A stretch of DNA of 64,000 bases, taken from NCBI RefSeq assembly GCF_032854445.1, contig NC_088301.1:11590281-11654280 (forward strand). The letters are read 5' to 3'. The notes under the pieces were generated by a model that saw only the letters and a list, made by a program, of their open reading frames with translations, did not search any database and was not told the DNA's origin. Both the position numbers and the translations under genes were made by a program. Below are positions 11,909-24,704 of this stretch, piece by piece (position 1 is the first letter of the stretch; the number at the start of each line of letters is the position of its first letter). Origin of the DNA: Liolophura sinensis. Its lineage: Eukaryota > Mollusca > Polyplacophora > Chitonida > Chitonidae.

Positions 11909-12591
11909 AAAGCTTACAAGTGTCCACAATTTTAACACAATGTAGAAGGAAGGGATGACAAAATAGTGGTAGGGCCTATACTTTAATTACTGCAAACTAC
12001 AAAGTCTACACTGGCAGGCTATCCATAATTATCTATTATCTATTATTCATGCCATTTATCGATGCATATAGCATATATTTTAACAGTTATAATATAATTA
12101 ATGATATACTTCCTGTTTGAAAACAGGGTAGGCCTATGCATATTCCGTGCACCACTGATAAATATCTCAGGTACGAAATGACAAGTTGGGTACGCCAAAA
12201 TAACAAGACGTTTCCTTTTTATTTTAGTTTTACAACGATGTAGGCCTAAATTTAGGCCTATAACACTAACAGTAACAAGAAAAGTCAATTTATAGAAAAA
12301 TGGAATAAACAGTCTGGATTTCGAGGGTATCTAGCATTAGAAATATGCTAAAACTTGGATCACACTGATCAGGTCTACACAATGTATGTATCATTCTACA
12401 TGTAGGCCTATGACCATGTGTCATCGCTTGAGCTATTCTACTGTACACTATCTCTGTCAAGTGTCCCTCTCGAAGTGACAGTGGCAATAGTGTGACGCTG
12501 ACTGAGCTAGATTCAACTTGGGCGTTGAATCACTCATTCCTTCCACATTTATCATTATATGTGTACTATCAAATTAAAATTATGTAGGTAC

Positions 12592-12703
12592 CTGTCATAT
12601 TTCCGACAGCTCGCAAACAAATAACAATAAGATGAAGCTTAGAGGCTTAGAGTCGCGTGGCAGTTTGACAGAAATAAACAAAATTTGTGGAGGTAGCCAT
12701 CTT
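12592..12703 (-). promoter_or_regulatory. Probable ABHD13 non-coding first exon and start region
   Basis: On the minus strand, AACCAAGATGGC (around 12697-12706) resembles the YY1-type start-site motif of TATA-less housekeeping promoters. About 105 bases later a donor ATGACAG/gtacct occurs (exon end 12592). It could pair with the strong acceptor tttgttcacag at 10980-10994, which opens the 5' UTR part of coding exon 1. This is inference from motifs and position only. Confidence 0.4.
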
Positions 12704-12916
12704 GGTTATTGCAAAATGCGAACTCCTTGCATATAGTGGAAAGCGGACTTGAACAGATGTTTCCGCTCACCAATAAATGTGCGATTAAGATCATTTTTGT
12801 TCATTTATTTGATATTTATTAGACGTATTAGATGTTTACCTGAAATAGAGCTGGGGGTTGGGTGGGGGTGGTTTGTGGCCGATCTAGTGTTAGACATGCT
12901 AGCACATCATAATGCC

Positions 12917-13105
12917 CAGGAGTCTCTCAACCATGCGATCGGTATGGGTTCCATCCTCTCCGGCCAAATACGTGGGAAGGTCTGCGAGAAACCTGCTGAT
13001 GGTCGTTGGTTTTCTGCAACCATAACGCTGACCGCTGTCGTATAAGTGAAGGAATAAGGCGTTGTAAGGCCTAAAGCACCAGTGAATAAATAAAATAAAT
13101 CACCG
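12917..13105 (+). mobile_element. SINE family A, 5' truncated
   Basis: CAGGAGTCTCTCAACCATGC to an AATAAATAAAATAAAT tail; the core is mutated. Confidence 0.8.
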
Positions 13106-13177
13106 ACGTAAGTGTTATTGACATAAAGGACATACATAGACCTGTCTATGAATGAGTCGAGATACAGTCTGGGTGAG

Positions 13178-13226
13178 ATGCAGTTGATTGGTGCATATTT
13201 TACGTCGTACTCAAGAATATTTCACC
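13178..13226 (-). mobile_element. SINE family A, short 3' fragment
   Basis: TTGATTGGTGCATATTTTAC, CGTACTCAAGAATATTTCAC. Confidence 0.75.
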
Positions 13227-14590
13227 AGATAAAGAGGCCGGTATAAGCTACCCTACTATCGTCTTTGTCCTTTCGGGAAAAGAGAGACAATTCCAACATT
13301 TGCGATACTGCAATGATTGATAAATTCAAGCCTGATACATATACATGTAGATAATATTTATTGTAACAAATAAATAAGTAAGAATTAAGATACAGAATCA
13401 GAGGAAATCTCCATTCTAGCCCCTACGAGTGGGTTAATTAGCCTATAGCTAGTTTGTTTTCAGCGTTAGCCTGGTTGCACGATGCAGCCACAGGTGAAGA
13501 GTTGGATATACCCGTACCTGAACACGTACATGTTTACTGGCTGTTATTATCGCAATGTAAAAGATTACCGTTGCAAGTAGAAATACATTAGTTCATCTTA
13601 TAAACGTGGAATGGTTACTGTAAAAGGTAAACATTTACATTTTATGAGTAAAGAATAAAGATTAATCGCTGAATGTTTACTAGAACTTCTAACAGTGTAC
13701 TTAAAATATGCCAAATAGTTGAGTCAGTCGATTGGAAATATCGTTTAAGTTTCCGCCAAAGTGTATCGAATCCAAAGAATAACGCATACACCGTTGATGT
13801 ACATTGCACTTGTTTGAAAATAGCCTGTAAGCTATGTTGTTATTGCTTCTCAATTCTGAGTAATTTATTTTGTTCATTTTAAAATTTGTTCTATTTTTTC
13901 AGATTTTTCTGTGTTTTATTTCTGAGTGTGCCAGTGAGATATCTGCTACCTGTGAACTTGTAGTTTTAACTCAGATTATCCACTGCCAGCCATATAGTGG
14001 ACATTCATAGAAATAAATCTTCCGTCCAATCTTTCGACTGGATCATGGAACACTACTTGCTATGTCTGCCAGCTAATCATCGATGTCAACCAGGCCATGG
14101 GAATACAACACCCTAAAATTACATATGATATAGTTTTAAGAAGAATGGGTCATCTAAGTCACTCAAGACAAAATGGTTTTCGGCTTTCAGGATTTAGTCC
14201 AATGTTGCACGATCTGAATTTATGCAAATTGGCATATTTGTTTCACACTGGACTGTTTCTTGGTAAGCCGGAGATATATAGTTTTGACCACTATGGGATT
14301 TGCCAGTGCAATGATCCGATCTAATTCTCTCCAAAAAATTCATCATGCATTTTCAAGAATCCACATGTTCATATTATATGTGGCTTAAATATCCTGTTTC
14401 CAAGAAATTCATAATAGTGGAACAAACCGCATTTAGGTAACATAAAAGCACCCATATGGAGAATTTGCTTTCTTGTTTCTCTGTAGTAACCTTCAGTTTC
14501 AGGCTCTTTGGAACTGACATACGGCTCTCGTGCCTTTATGCTTTTTGGGGAAGGTGGAACAGTTTTACATTATTTTCTCCTCCCCACTCC

Positions 14591-14594
<4 letters not shown>

Positions 14595-14669
<75 letters not shown>
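14595..14669. repeat. (CA)n microsatellite, about 37 units
   Basis: Uninterrupted CA run in intergenic DNA; the Thr-His open frames across it are artefacts. Confidence 0.97.
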
Positions 14670-14671
<2 letters not shown>

Positions 14672-16435
14672 GTGCTTGAAAGGACTATGGCGTCAGCGTC
14701 TTAACGGCAGTGTTTTTGTTGCACTGGACTCCATTTTCAGCTTTATTTCGTAATGTTTTGTCCAAGCGGTTTGTTAATGATTTCAATTTGAAATTGTAAA
14801 TTATCCATATTTGGACAGTGTCCTACATATTTGTACAGTATCCTTGCATATATGGACAGTACCCTGTAATATACCACCTGGTCCTGAGTATGGCCTATAT
14901 AGATATCTAGCTTTAGAGCATTTGTTAGATCCCGTGTGAAATGTGATGATTTCGATAACAAGTTAGTGACTAAGAAACTAGTGTCAAGCGAGGATACTCC
15001 ATCAAACATACACCGTATTCACTTTTTCTAAGCTTCTACATTGAGTATAACACTCGAGTTGGCAAATTTTTGTCTCTGGCGATCTGTGTCATTGTTGAGG
15101 GTAAAAGCGTTATAAATATCTATGTTTATTACATCAGAATGTTTCTTCTATGAGCTGATTACATCAGTATGTTTCGTTTTTGAACAGTTGCATTCAAAGC
15201 GCGATTTAAAATTTGAGTTGGATGTATAACATGTCTAAAATATGGACTGATTTGTCTGCGTCATTGAAAGCGAATAGTTAGTCCTATCTCACATATTATT
15301 TTTGAATTACTTGTTAAATATTCCTTTGGGACCAGGTGTTTTAAAGACGGTTTTGGAGATGGGCCTGTTCATGACGTTTGAATGATGCACGAACACTTAA
15401 AGATAAGAAATAATATATTGTGCGTAAAAGGCACATACAAATATGTTTTTTGGAAAAGCTGAAAATTATTTCTTATCTTCACCAATCTCAGAGGTTACAT
15501 GTACGCATATCGTCCAGGATATGACAGTTGTGACTGAAAGAATTTGCAGTAGGCCTAATGTCTGCTTCTTTTGGAAATTTCTTTAAAAAAAAAAACAAAA
15601 ACAAAAATGAAATAAAAGCAGAAATATTTCAGGACGTGGGAGCTATGGCAAAACATACCGGACTAAGGGAAAGATATTGTTTTCGTTCAACACAGCCGTT
15701 GCAAATGGCTGAGATTATAAGCGTTCTCTCTGAGACTGGTCAAGATGCCAACTTATTGTTTCGGGGCCTTGACTTATTATCTTGGAGCCACAAAGTAGAC
15801 TTCTTCACTTCCATCCTCTCCCATAAATGGGTCATCCTTTTACATCTCCGTTTACCATAGAAATAGAAAAAGTTTTAAACATAAAAGTCATGTGACTTTT
15901 AACAGGGGTTCCTGTTAAAACAGAAATCACATTTAAAACGAATATAGATTGTTTCTTACAGAAATAAATAATTATAATATGTTGAAGGCTGTGTGCAAAG
16001 TACAATTATGTTTTCTTGTCTCATAATGTGTGAAATTAAGCAGTTGAGCAACCTGAAACAAGCAATCAGCCGACTATAAATAAAGAAGTAAACAATAATA
16101 CAAGAATTACTGAAATAAAATGTGTTGTCCACTAAAAACGCTGTACATGAATACAGCATTGATATATCCTTGATAATGCTGATCGGCGTGTAGCGTTACA
16201 TTGTTTTCCAGGAAGGCGATAAGCGGTTTTGCACGAATGTGCAAGCTTGCAACACAAGATGGATTAAGAAACTATATTGTGTACAGATGTTGCTCTGGTA
16301 CATTGTATCCAGTCAGCGAGATAGAATCAACGTTATCATGATGGTTGTTATCATTGTGAACTCTAATGGCCGATTTTGGCTTGTGACTGTGTTAAGCCTC
16401 ATGTCAATGAGGCAATAGATCGAGATTCAGCTGGG

Positions 16436-16443
16436 TATAAGAA
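16436..16443 (+). promoter_or_regulatory. Candidate TATA box of the lipase gene
   Basis: TATAAGAA in the context ctgggTATAAGAAcatg, about 250 bases before the lipase ATG. A start site about 30 bases downstream would leave a 5' UTR of about 225 bases. Motif and position only. Confidence 0.35.
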
Positions 16444-16692
16444 CATGAGGACCCATTAAGCAGGCCAACAGCGAACAAACACGCTGCTAAATCCCCAACA
16501 TCCGCCAGAATCACATCCGCCTTCCACAGAAACTGGGACAAGTGATACAGCTAACTATGCAGTTAGTTATTTACGTATATCCAGTACGTGTACTTATAAG
16601 TCTGTGTCAGAGTGAGAGAACTGTCAAAAGGTACATAAGAGCCTAACGTGACAACACCTACATCTAACTCTTGATTAACCCTGGTGTGCGTT

Positions 16693-16750
16693 ATGGAGAC
16701 GGCGTTGTGCACTATTGCTGTGTTGTTTACTGTGTTGGGCCATATAGATG
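16693..16750 (+). CDS. Lipase exon 1: signal peptide
   Basis: [19 protein letters not shown] plus a split Gly codon; donor GATG/gtaaga, phase 1. This is a typical short signal-peptide exon. The ATG was chosen because it opens the hydrophobic leader and joins in phase to the conserved exon 2. Confidence 0.85.
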
Positions 16751-19700
16751 GTAAGATCATGATGCATGCATATATATACTGTGAAAAGAGCAACTCCAGT
16801 TATGCTACATGCATGTGTACGGAAAACAGAGAGATATATTGCTGACTAATGTAGAATTAAAAAGTGGTTTTGGCAAGTTGAGAAAACTGAGAATTCAGAT
16901 GAGAAATTGAAAGCTTAAAAATATTATCGAATAATTAGGAATTTCTTAATTGTTTAAACACAAAGCAAACAACCTGTCATGGAGGAACAATGACAGAAAT
17001 AATATGATATGATTTCTTCTTTACGTAATTTAGTGGTAGATGAAGTTAAATAACAAGTCCTTTATATGCCCTCTTAAGAAAAGAAAGTGTAAATGACCTT
17101 AACTAAAGTGTCGCGGTATAATTATTAAAAACAATAATTTACCATAAATTTATTGAATGTACATGTAATTACGGTGAAATGACGTTATAATGACCAGATT
17201 TTACAATGCACTTAACTGCTAGCCTGAAACATCAAACAAAACAACTGGAATCCATTTAACTGTTTTGTTTTTGCTGAAGAGAGAGGGAGAGGCGACTGAT
17301 AACCCACGATATGTCAAGCATCGTCTATGTTCTTCTATAGTAGCCCTTTTACAAGAACAATACAGGCACTTTAGTGATATCCGAATATCACAAAAGTACA
17401 GCAGTATACAGTGTTTGGCTTTTAATCCTCAGGTCACAAGAGACGTGGGTTCGATCAAATTCTAGGACTGTGAATTTTCAGGATTCCTATGCTTTGATTT
17501 TTCTCCGTGCCACTTGGCAGACATTTGCTCTCTTGTGTGGCCTTCTGTGGCCCCAACTTTAATCAGTGTGATAAAACATGGCAAAGTTCATCACTAGTTC
17601 GGCAATTGTCGGTGGATGACTTAGGGCGCTCCGGTTTCCTCCATTCCAAAAAATTGTTTCCTTCGTATAAATGAAAAGTTGTTGAATATAAGTACATGTG
17701 AAACAGTAATCAGGTAAATGAATAAACCCGTTAGTCTACAATATTCATACTTTGGTGTGTTCTTTCCCATTATTATAAATATCAGTTTTGTTCAATAAAC
17801 CAATGAATTAGTTGTAGATTAAATGGTTATGTGCCCGGATGTGTAACATCAGAGGTGTAATAACAGTTGTGCATCAACAGAAGTGTAAAATATAACAGAC
17901 GTTTAACAACAGAAATGTGATGTATAACAGGCATGTAACAATATAGATGTATCAACGCCTGATATAACAGTGCGAAATATCGCTTTCAATTGTGGTTGAT
18001 ATCATAATATTTCACATCTATACAATACTTTATGAGAAGCAGACAAACTGACCGTTCTAACTTTTATATCCTCTTTTTTCAATACAGGTTGGCTATTCTC
18101 ATTTGAATATCCAACAGAGAATGTCTCAGACTCTGTGTGCTACGATCGTCTGGGTTGCTTTGACAACCAGCCTCCCTTTGATGAGGGTCATTTACCTGCC
18201 TCGCCTGAAGAGATAGGCGTTGTCCTCTACCACTACTGGGCAGATACCCCACATAATGGTCATGTTATAAAGAGAGAGATTCCCATGCCGGATTTCCGGC
18301 TTCCGGAGAATTACAACTCGTCCCTTCCGGTTACAGTGGTCATCCATGGCTATAATGAAGACATGTACAGTCCACATCTCCTGGCTTTAGTCGGAGAGTT
18401 GGCTTTCCAGGTAACGTATACATATACAAGATTAAAGGTGATTGCCGGGACTTCCTGAGATGTTTGTATTTATCTCTATGATCTTTACTCAAATTCACAG
18501 ATGCTATGGACGTAAACTAATAATAATCTGCTTGTCTATAAAACATTTCTGTTGTAAAATTGACCTTGAATACAATTTAGATTGATAAATAATTACAAAA
18601 TATGCTATTCACCCGGAAGTATACTGTACTTAAATATTTCCGGGTCGGGTTATACCACAAATGCTACTTGTTGCTGCCTCGCTTCGTACTCAGCACTGAG
18701 AGGACAAATCAAGAAAACCAGATTAGTTGGCCAGGTGTCAGTATTATGTGACTGGGTGTGGTGTCTCTCCGTCGTGGGAATTTTTTTCTCACACATATGG
18801 TTAATTATTGACCGGGCAAGTAGGTGTACTTAAGAGAGGATCAGCAGATATGAGCAGTTAACTTAAGCCTCCTCGAGGCGCATTGCTTTTATGTTATTAT
18901 GTGTTATTTGTGCCAATATCCCAGCGTGGCGCGGTGATCCAGGAGCCTCTCGCTAATGCGGTCGCTGTGAGTTCTAGGCGAGCTCATGCTGTCTTACTTT
19001 TTCGGGAAAGGCCTACGGATGTTCGTGGGTTTCCCCTCATGCACTGCCAGGATTCCTCCCACCATAATGCTGGCCGTCGTCGTGTATATGAAAATATTCT
19101 TGAATACGTCGTAAAACACCAATAAAATGAATAAATAAATGTATGTGCCAACATAACATTTTAGGTATATCTAGACCCATGACGTCTCATAAAATTGCTG
19201 TTAACGTCACTACATTTTGTTTACTTAAATTTTCTTTAGACATATGTTGCTAGGAAAAGTGTAAGTTACTACGTTTGCACGTCTAAATGAAGTGTTAAAA
19301 ACCCCTAAAGAACGTAAATTGACAAAGGGCCGAATTTCACAAGTTACATGTGACAATTCTGATGATGTTACTCTATATGTTATAGACCAGCGGTAAGTTA
19401 TCAGTAGTCTTGCCTTTTCTCTTCTAAGGGTACAGTAAACGTGGTGGCAATCGACTGGGGGGAAGGAGCCCACGTGTTATATGACAAATCGGCAGCCAAC
19501 ACCCGCGTGGTAGCAGCTGTGGTTACCGTGTTCTTAAGAAGACTATTTGAGGATGGCTTTATTGGTCCAGAGTCCGTTCATTTGATTGGCTACAGTCTGG
19601 GTGCCCATGCCGCCGGCTATGTCGGCCAGTCTATCCCCGACATTGGCCGTATAACAGGTAAGTTCTCATTCACGGTAAGGGAGTTTGTGGGGTCGTGTAC

Positions 19701-22300
19701 CTGATGAGTTCTCATTCACGGTAAGGGAGTTTGTGTGGCTGTATTACTGGTGAGTTCTTATTCAGGGTGAGAAAGTTTGTACCGCCGTATTACCTTTGTT
19801 TTCTCATTCAGGATAAGGAAATTTGTGCGACTATGTTACTGTAAAGTTTTCATTCAGGGTAAGGGAGTTTGTGTGGCCATGTTATTGGTGAGTTCTCATT
19901 CAGGGTGAGAAAGTTTGTACGCCCGTAGTACTATTGGTAAGTTCTCATTCAGGATAAGGAAGTATGCGCTGCCGTAGTACTGTTGAGTTCCAATTCAGCG
20001 CATGGAAGTATGTATGACCTAGGTACCACTTGTGAGTTCTCATTCAGGTTAAGGAAGTTTGTACGCCCCTAGTACTGTTGAGTTCCCATTCAGGGTAAGG
20101 AAGTTTGTATGACCTTAGTAGCACTTGTGAGTTCTCATTCAGGGCAAGGAAGTTTGTACGGCAGTAGAACTGGTGAATGTTTTATTCAGCTAGGGTAACG
20201 ATGTTTTCACTTTATTCGTAGGAAACTTTATAATCGAGATGAAAAGACTTTCAGTTTTACAATAAATTTTCCTCCTTAATGAAATAACAATGAAACATCC
20301 GTAATTAGGCCCAGGTTGTAATAACTGCTACTGCTGGTAGGACAAATTGTTTTCCTTTACAGCGACGGGTATCATTCCTAACAATGGATACGTCAACAAC
20401 AGCTTCGACTTCATTTCTTGCGAAATAAACACCATACTATTCCATCTGATACCTGATCGATCGCTACCTTTGGAAGCGTGTATTAAACCACTTTATTTGT
20501 ACCATACGCCCTTTTCAGCCCCAGATAGCCTTCCTCACCGGTTCTCTCCCCTTTACAGGCCTCGACCCTGCCGCACCCTTATTCCAAGCCATTCACACCG
20601 ATGTCAGACTCGACTCCAGCGACGCCCTCTTCGTGGACGTCATCCATACCAATGGCGCTCCACTATTCGAACTAGGTAAGATTTCCGCCATGTCGACGTA
20701 AACTGAAACCGGACACTATACTGATACTTTGTAATTCATCGTAAGGTATAAACAACAATGAGTATTTTTTGCCACATTAGATTCGAATGGACGCATTTAT
20801 TAGTGCCAATGGGGTTGAATAGGCATTTATTCAACAGGAAACCATACGTAATAGTCAGAGCACCTTTCCTATGTCTATTAGACTACACGACTGTGATGCA
20901 AAACTTGTTGTTTGGTGTAGGTAACTATGCACTTTTCCTCTTCTGTAACAGCCTGCACAGAATATTACATGTTGTTACTGATAATATATCATCACTCTCT
21001 GCATGCCAGGCCTATTGCCTCTCATACTGATCACAGAAAAACTTCAACATTCATTTATGTTTCGATTTGAGAACGAGGCTCTTCACGCATCAGCTTCAGA
21101 CGTTGTTTTAAGTTAGGGTGCAGCACAAAACTCCCATCAAGGTAGTGATCAATATGAAAGGAAAAGCTCGGTGTAAGGTGTACGAAAAAGGTTGGATATT
21201 ATTTCCCCCTTGCATATAGAAACCCAACCCGAATTTCAGTTAGCAATAGTGAGTTAAGTATGATTTCAAATCGGAACGCAAGGCATCGTATTATTGCACT
21301 TCCTTAGTCCGCTACAGCTGGTGAAAATAATTTGTTTTTGTGAGCAGACCTGCTCTTTTAGTGCGCTGGAACAGACAATTGAGAATATATTAATCTTACA
21401 TGATATTCCCTCTGTACTGGATTACTGTGACCACTCTTAGAACTGACAAACAATTGATACATATGCATACAGTCCGGCCTTCCCGCTTTTTTGTACAGGT
21501 TTTGGAATACATTATCCCATGGGTCATGCCGATTTTTACCCTAATGGAGGCAAACGCCAGCCTGGTTGTGAGAGTGCGTGGGACCGACTTTTATCACTGA
21601 TTACAGGTTCACGTTCAGGCAAGTTTTACACTTCATATATCATTACACGTAGGCTTCCAGTAAATGTTACAAGTGTAGGTCTATACACGCAAAACCAGCT
21701 TAAATCACGTTCGCATATTACAAACAGACTTTATAGTAGGCCTACATTACAACTGGGAGCGCCCTATATCACATGTTACACACAGACTTTTTGTTACAAT
21801 TGGAGCCGAGCAATATCATATGTTACAAAGAGACTTTGCAGTAACTATGACAACTAGGGTCAGCCTATGCCAAAAGTTACAGATAGATTTGTAACATTTA
21901 TTACGACTGCAACGGGTGTGTATACCATCCTGCGGACTGTGTAGTAATTGTTCCAAAAGTGTCTTCGCACTATTATGTCATCGCTTTATACCATTGTGTC
22001 ACGACTCTCACGATTATGACCTTTACCAACTTCCATATCTTAGTGACCATAATTTGCGTTTTCTTTTTCGTTTCAGACTTGGCATGCAGCCATCGAAGAG
22101 CTGTTGAATTATTTACGGAGTCTATTCACTCCCCTTGTGAGTTCAGGTCTGAACTGTGTCCTTATAACAGTATAAGTCATAATTACTGCACGCCGTGCCA
22201 AGGTGATGACTGTGTTTCCATGGGTTACCACGTGAACCGAACATTGCGAGGAACGTTTTACCTGACAACTGCTGTGGAAAGACCGTTCTGTGTGGAATGA
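16693..22300 (+). CDS. Secreted pancreatic-lipase-family enzyme (PLA1/lipase-like), six exons
   Basis: Exons 16693-16750, 18088-18410, 19429-19657, 20559-20675, 21499-21606 (or 21618) and 22077-22300 join to about 352 aa. The protein is expected to be an extracellular esterase hydrolysing acylglycerols or phospholipids. Seen: hydrophobic signal peptide (residues 1 to about 19); family start motif [20 protein letters not shown]; nucleophile [10 protein letters not shown] with Ser about 183; Asp about 206 in [29 protein letters not shown]; His about 284 in [11 protein letters not shown]. The product ends soon after GTFYLTT, so the C-terminal PLAT domain of true pancreatic lipases is absent, as in single-domain PLA1-type members. 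The cysteine-flanked lid between PGC and LAC is short. Substrate class cannot be decided from sequence. No operon-like relation with the neighbours. Confidence 0.93.
17830..17955. repeat. Degenerate short-unit repeat in lipase intron 1
   Basis: Recurrent gtgtaacatcagag, gtgtaaaatataacag and gtttaacaacagaaatgtg phrases of roughly 18-24 bases. Confidence 0.45.
18088..18410 (+). CDS. Lipase exon 2
   Basis: Acceptor tttcaatacag, donor TTCCAG/gtaacg, phase 1 in and phase 0 out. Encodes the VCYDRLGCF hallmark and the beta strand plus oxyanion region [11 protein letters not shown]. One NSS sequon is present in the ENYNSS stretch. Confidence 0.93.
18650..18810 (+). mobile_element. SINE family B, body fragment, lipase intron 2
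   Basis: TACTTGTTGCTGCCTCGCTT, AGCACTGAGAGGACAAATCA, TGGCCAGGTGTCAGTATTAT, GTGACTGGGTGTGGTGTCTC. Head absent. Confidence 0.7.
18925..19141 (+). mobile_element. SINE family A in lipase intron 2
   Basis: GGCGCGGTGATCCAGGAGCC head remnant, CGGTCGCTGTGAGTTC, core, and tail CGTAAAACACCAATAAAATG plus (AAAT)n. Confidence 0.85.
19429..19657 (+). CDS. Lipase exon 3 with catalytic serine
   Basis: Acceptor cttctaag, donor ATAACAG/gtaagt. Encodes [11 protein letters not shown], the helix [14 protein letters not shown] and [21 protein letters not shown] tandem repeat array begins immediately at its donor. Confidence 0.95.
19652..20200. repeat. 45-50-bp tandem array in lipase intron 3
   Basis: About eleven diverged units of the type gagttctcattcagggtaag followed by gaagtttgtacg and gtagtactg. 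The first unit overlaps the exon 3 donor itself, so several units carry donor-like ggtaag or ggtgag. Confidence 0.85.
20559..20675 (+). CDS. Lipase exon 4 with catalytic aspartate
   Basis: Acceptor ccctttacag, donor GAACTAG/gtaaga, phase 1 to 1. Encodes [10 protein letters not shown] and [18 protein letters not shown], both strongly conserved in the family. Confidence 0.95.
   Translation, partial: ASTLPHPYSKPFTPMSDSTPATPSSWTSSIPMALHYSN
21499..21606 (+). CDS. Lipase exon 5, lid region, two possible donors
   Basis: Acceptor tttgtacag; encodes [14 protein letters not shown] and the start of the lid. It can end at ATTACAG/gttcac (21606), a GT donor of poor consensus, or at GTTCAG/gcaagt (21618), a GC donor of otherwise perfect consensus. 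Both keep phase 1; the second adds four residues (GSRS) to the lid. Confidence 0.85.
21650..21905. repeat. Degenerate 60-bp repeats in lipase intron 5
   Basis: Recurring phrases atatTACAAACAGACTTT, atgttacacacagacttt, atgttacaaagagactt and agttacagatagattt at about 60-base spacing. Short plus-strand open frames here are not genes. Confidence 0.5.
22077..22300 (+). CDS. Lipase exon 6 with catalytic histidine and stop
   Basis: Acceptor tcgtttcag; encodes [15 protein letters not shown], a Cys-rich segment (six Cys between SPC and DDC) and [14 protein letters not shown] before TGA at 22298. The end lies just after the last core strand, which confirms the absence of a PLAT domain. Confidence 0.93.
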
Positions 22301-22345
22301 ACGGATAAACACATTAGCGCTCGGGTAAACGGAAAGAATGCTGTA

Positions 22346-22351
22346 AATAAA
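22346..22351 (+). terminator. Lipase poly(A) signal AATAAA
   Basis: Canonical AATAAA 46 bases after the lipase stop, which implies a very short 3' UTR. Confidence 0.6.
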
Positions 22352-23625
22352 TAAGAGTGATTTAAGTTTATTCACGCGCCATGTTTTTTTTTTGGACTGA
22401 GGTCAAAACGGCCTAAATTGCATGCATACGATAGGCCAAGATGCAATCTGCTGGAGATGCGCTTTGAACTTCAAAACGCGTTCTGGTGTAAGCTACATCT
22501 GTACTCATCTTAAGCTTAAACAGACGGATGTGGCCAAAACAGAGGGAGCTTCATTCTAACTGGTGACCGGTGAAAGTCTAGATGTTCTGATTTGTTTACT
22601 CTTGTAGGTTTTAAGTCTACTTCAACATCACTTTGGTATAATTATGGCGGCATCAGTGGCAAACTTACTGGACTTAATGCCTATATAGTTATGGTGCTGC
22701 CTCACTGAAAGGCTGAGCTCTGAAAATCAGACATAACGGCCCACGTTGTCAGAGTATACTGACATTATTTCAACCATTAATACTTGGTCAAGCGATAGAG
22801 CGTCAAAGATCATAAGCTGATATGGTCGTAATATCTTAATCTTGACCTGACTTCAAAGGGAACGTGAAGGCCAATTTTATGATACTTCTGACTGAAGAGG
22901 CTATAACGGAGACATTGGCAGATCGCCATTTGGTACTCGTTAATACATTTTCTCAGTATACCTGTAATAGCTCAAATCTATGCCTTTCAGAAAATACCAC
23001 ACTTATACCTTTATAGCTTTTATGTTAAAATGATTTTAAAATTCGAAGTTTGAAGTGTTACGAATTCATCCTCAGGCGAGGCTGATATTTTGTGAAAGGA
23101 AATTATTTGGGTTATTCCAAAATAATTCCAAAATAATTACAATAATCCGATTGGTTTTGCGCTGGAGTTTGGATTTGTCAAAAGTTACCGATAACATTTA
23201 TACTAATGTCCTAAAAGCAGCCTTCGAGGTCAAACCGTATAAAATGAGATACATGCGTGGAAAATCTTCACGTCATAACATTCGACACTTGGCGACACCA
23301 TTTCGAAGTAGTAGGTTGTTTGTGCCAACATCCATCACTCACCCACTTTCAATGTAAAGTTGATCTTTAAATTTCTCACGCGCAATTGTTGACAGTCGTT
23401 GACTACTGCGGCGGAAGGGAAGAAGGTTGCTCAACTGAAATCAGGTCAACTGGTACATAACAACCGACAACATGTTTAAGACAAGTGGTCTAAAGTCTAG
23501 AGATAACTTGATCAAGACCAAAAACCATGTAAACCATGAGATATCACTGACACGCTAGAGAGCTGTTTTATTGGGTAATTTAAGATATATCACAATCCTG
23601 TTTAATATGTGATTGATTTTTTTAT

Positions 23626-23858
23626 TTTATTGATGTTATACGCCGTACACAAATATATTTCACTTATACGACTGCGGCCAGCATTATGGTGGGAGGAAAC
23701 CGGGAAGAGAACGGGAGAAACCCACGGCCATCCGCAGGTTGCTGCCAGGCCTTTCCATGTACGAAGACGAAGCCAGCATGAGGTGGACTTGAACTCACTG
23801 CGACCGAAGTGGTGGGAGGCTCCTGCGCCATTGCGCCGTGTTGGCGTACTAACCTAAA
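23626..23858 (-). mobile_element. SINE family A
   Basis: Reverse copy with CGACTGCGGCCAGCATTATG, GGTGGACTTGAACTCACTGC and a partial head gcgccgtgttggcgtactaa. Confidence 0.88.
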
Positions 23859-24704
23859 GTATGATGTATGCTCGGTAAGTAAGCATCATAAAATGAACCA
23901 TCTGGATTTCATCAAGTCAGTGGGCACATCACGATCTTAAAGTGGTTCGTTACTTTGCAATTGTGATATGTCTCATTACGTGGGAGGTAAATGGCATGTT
24001 TATAGAGTCTACTGTAGGGAATGCTACGTGTGCAAAACACGAGAATGGCCTCACCATACACCGTAGCGGAATTAAACCAAATTTTAGAAATATACACAAT
24101 TAATTGCACAGGAACTAAATAATAATTAATTAAAAGCAATGTATAGTTTCTTACCCATCAAAAAAGGCTTATTAACAGTTCAGAGAAACTTAAAATTAAT
24201 GAAAATAGTTTGAGTAGTACTTAAAAAAACGCTTAGACTCACACAGTAATACAGAGTGAGACACTATGAAGTACAGGTAAAGAAAACACATGAAGTGAAA
24301 TAAAATGTACAATAAAAAGGTGGATGAACAATTAAATATTAGGAGGCCATCTTCAAACTGTCAGAAATATAAACAAGGATATCTGATGTATCATTTTTTT
24401 TATATCATTATACATGTACAATAAATCATCTGAAAAGCATTTAATTGTCATTGTAGTTTGAGTTGGAGATATGAGAGCCCTCTGACATAAAGTACTCCGT
24501 ATTAGCACTTTTGGTGTACGAGTTAAGCTTTAGGCTTTATTTGTTTAATTTGTGCTGTGGTTGCCGATTTTCGTATAGAGTAAATAAGTAAATATAATGA
24601 AGGTTAAAGTACCTACATGTATAACAGAAAAGAAATAAGTAACCTTTATCTAGTCAAATTGTTAATTCTGGACAGAATAATGATGTTTTTGTAATAGCTA
24701 GGCT

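Larger units (their letters stand above)
12720..16430. other. Intergenic region between ABHD13 and the lipase gene
   Basis: A divergent pair of genes (ABHD13 leftward, lipase rightward) share this 3.7-kb interval. It contains one SINE, one SINE fragment and the CA microsatellite. No coding evidence. Confidence 0.6.
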
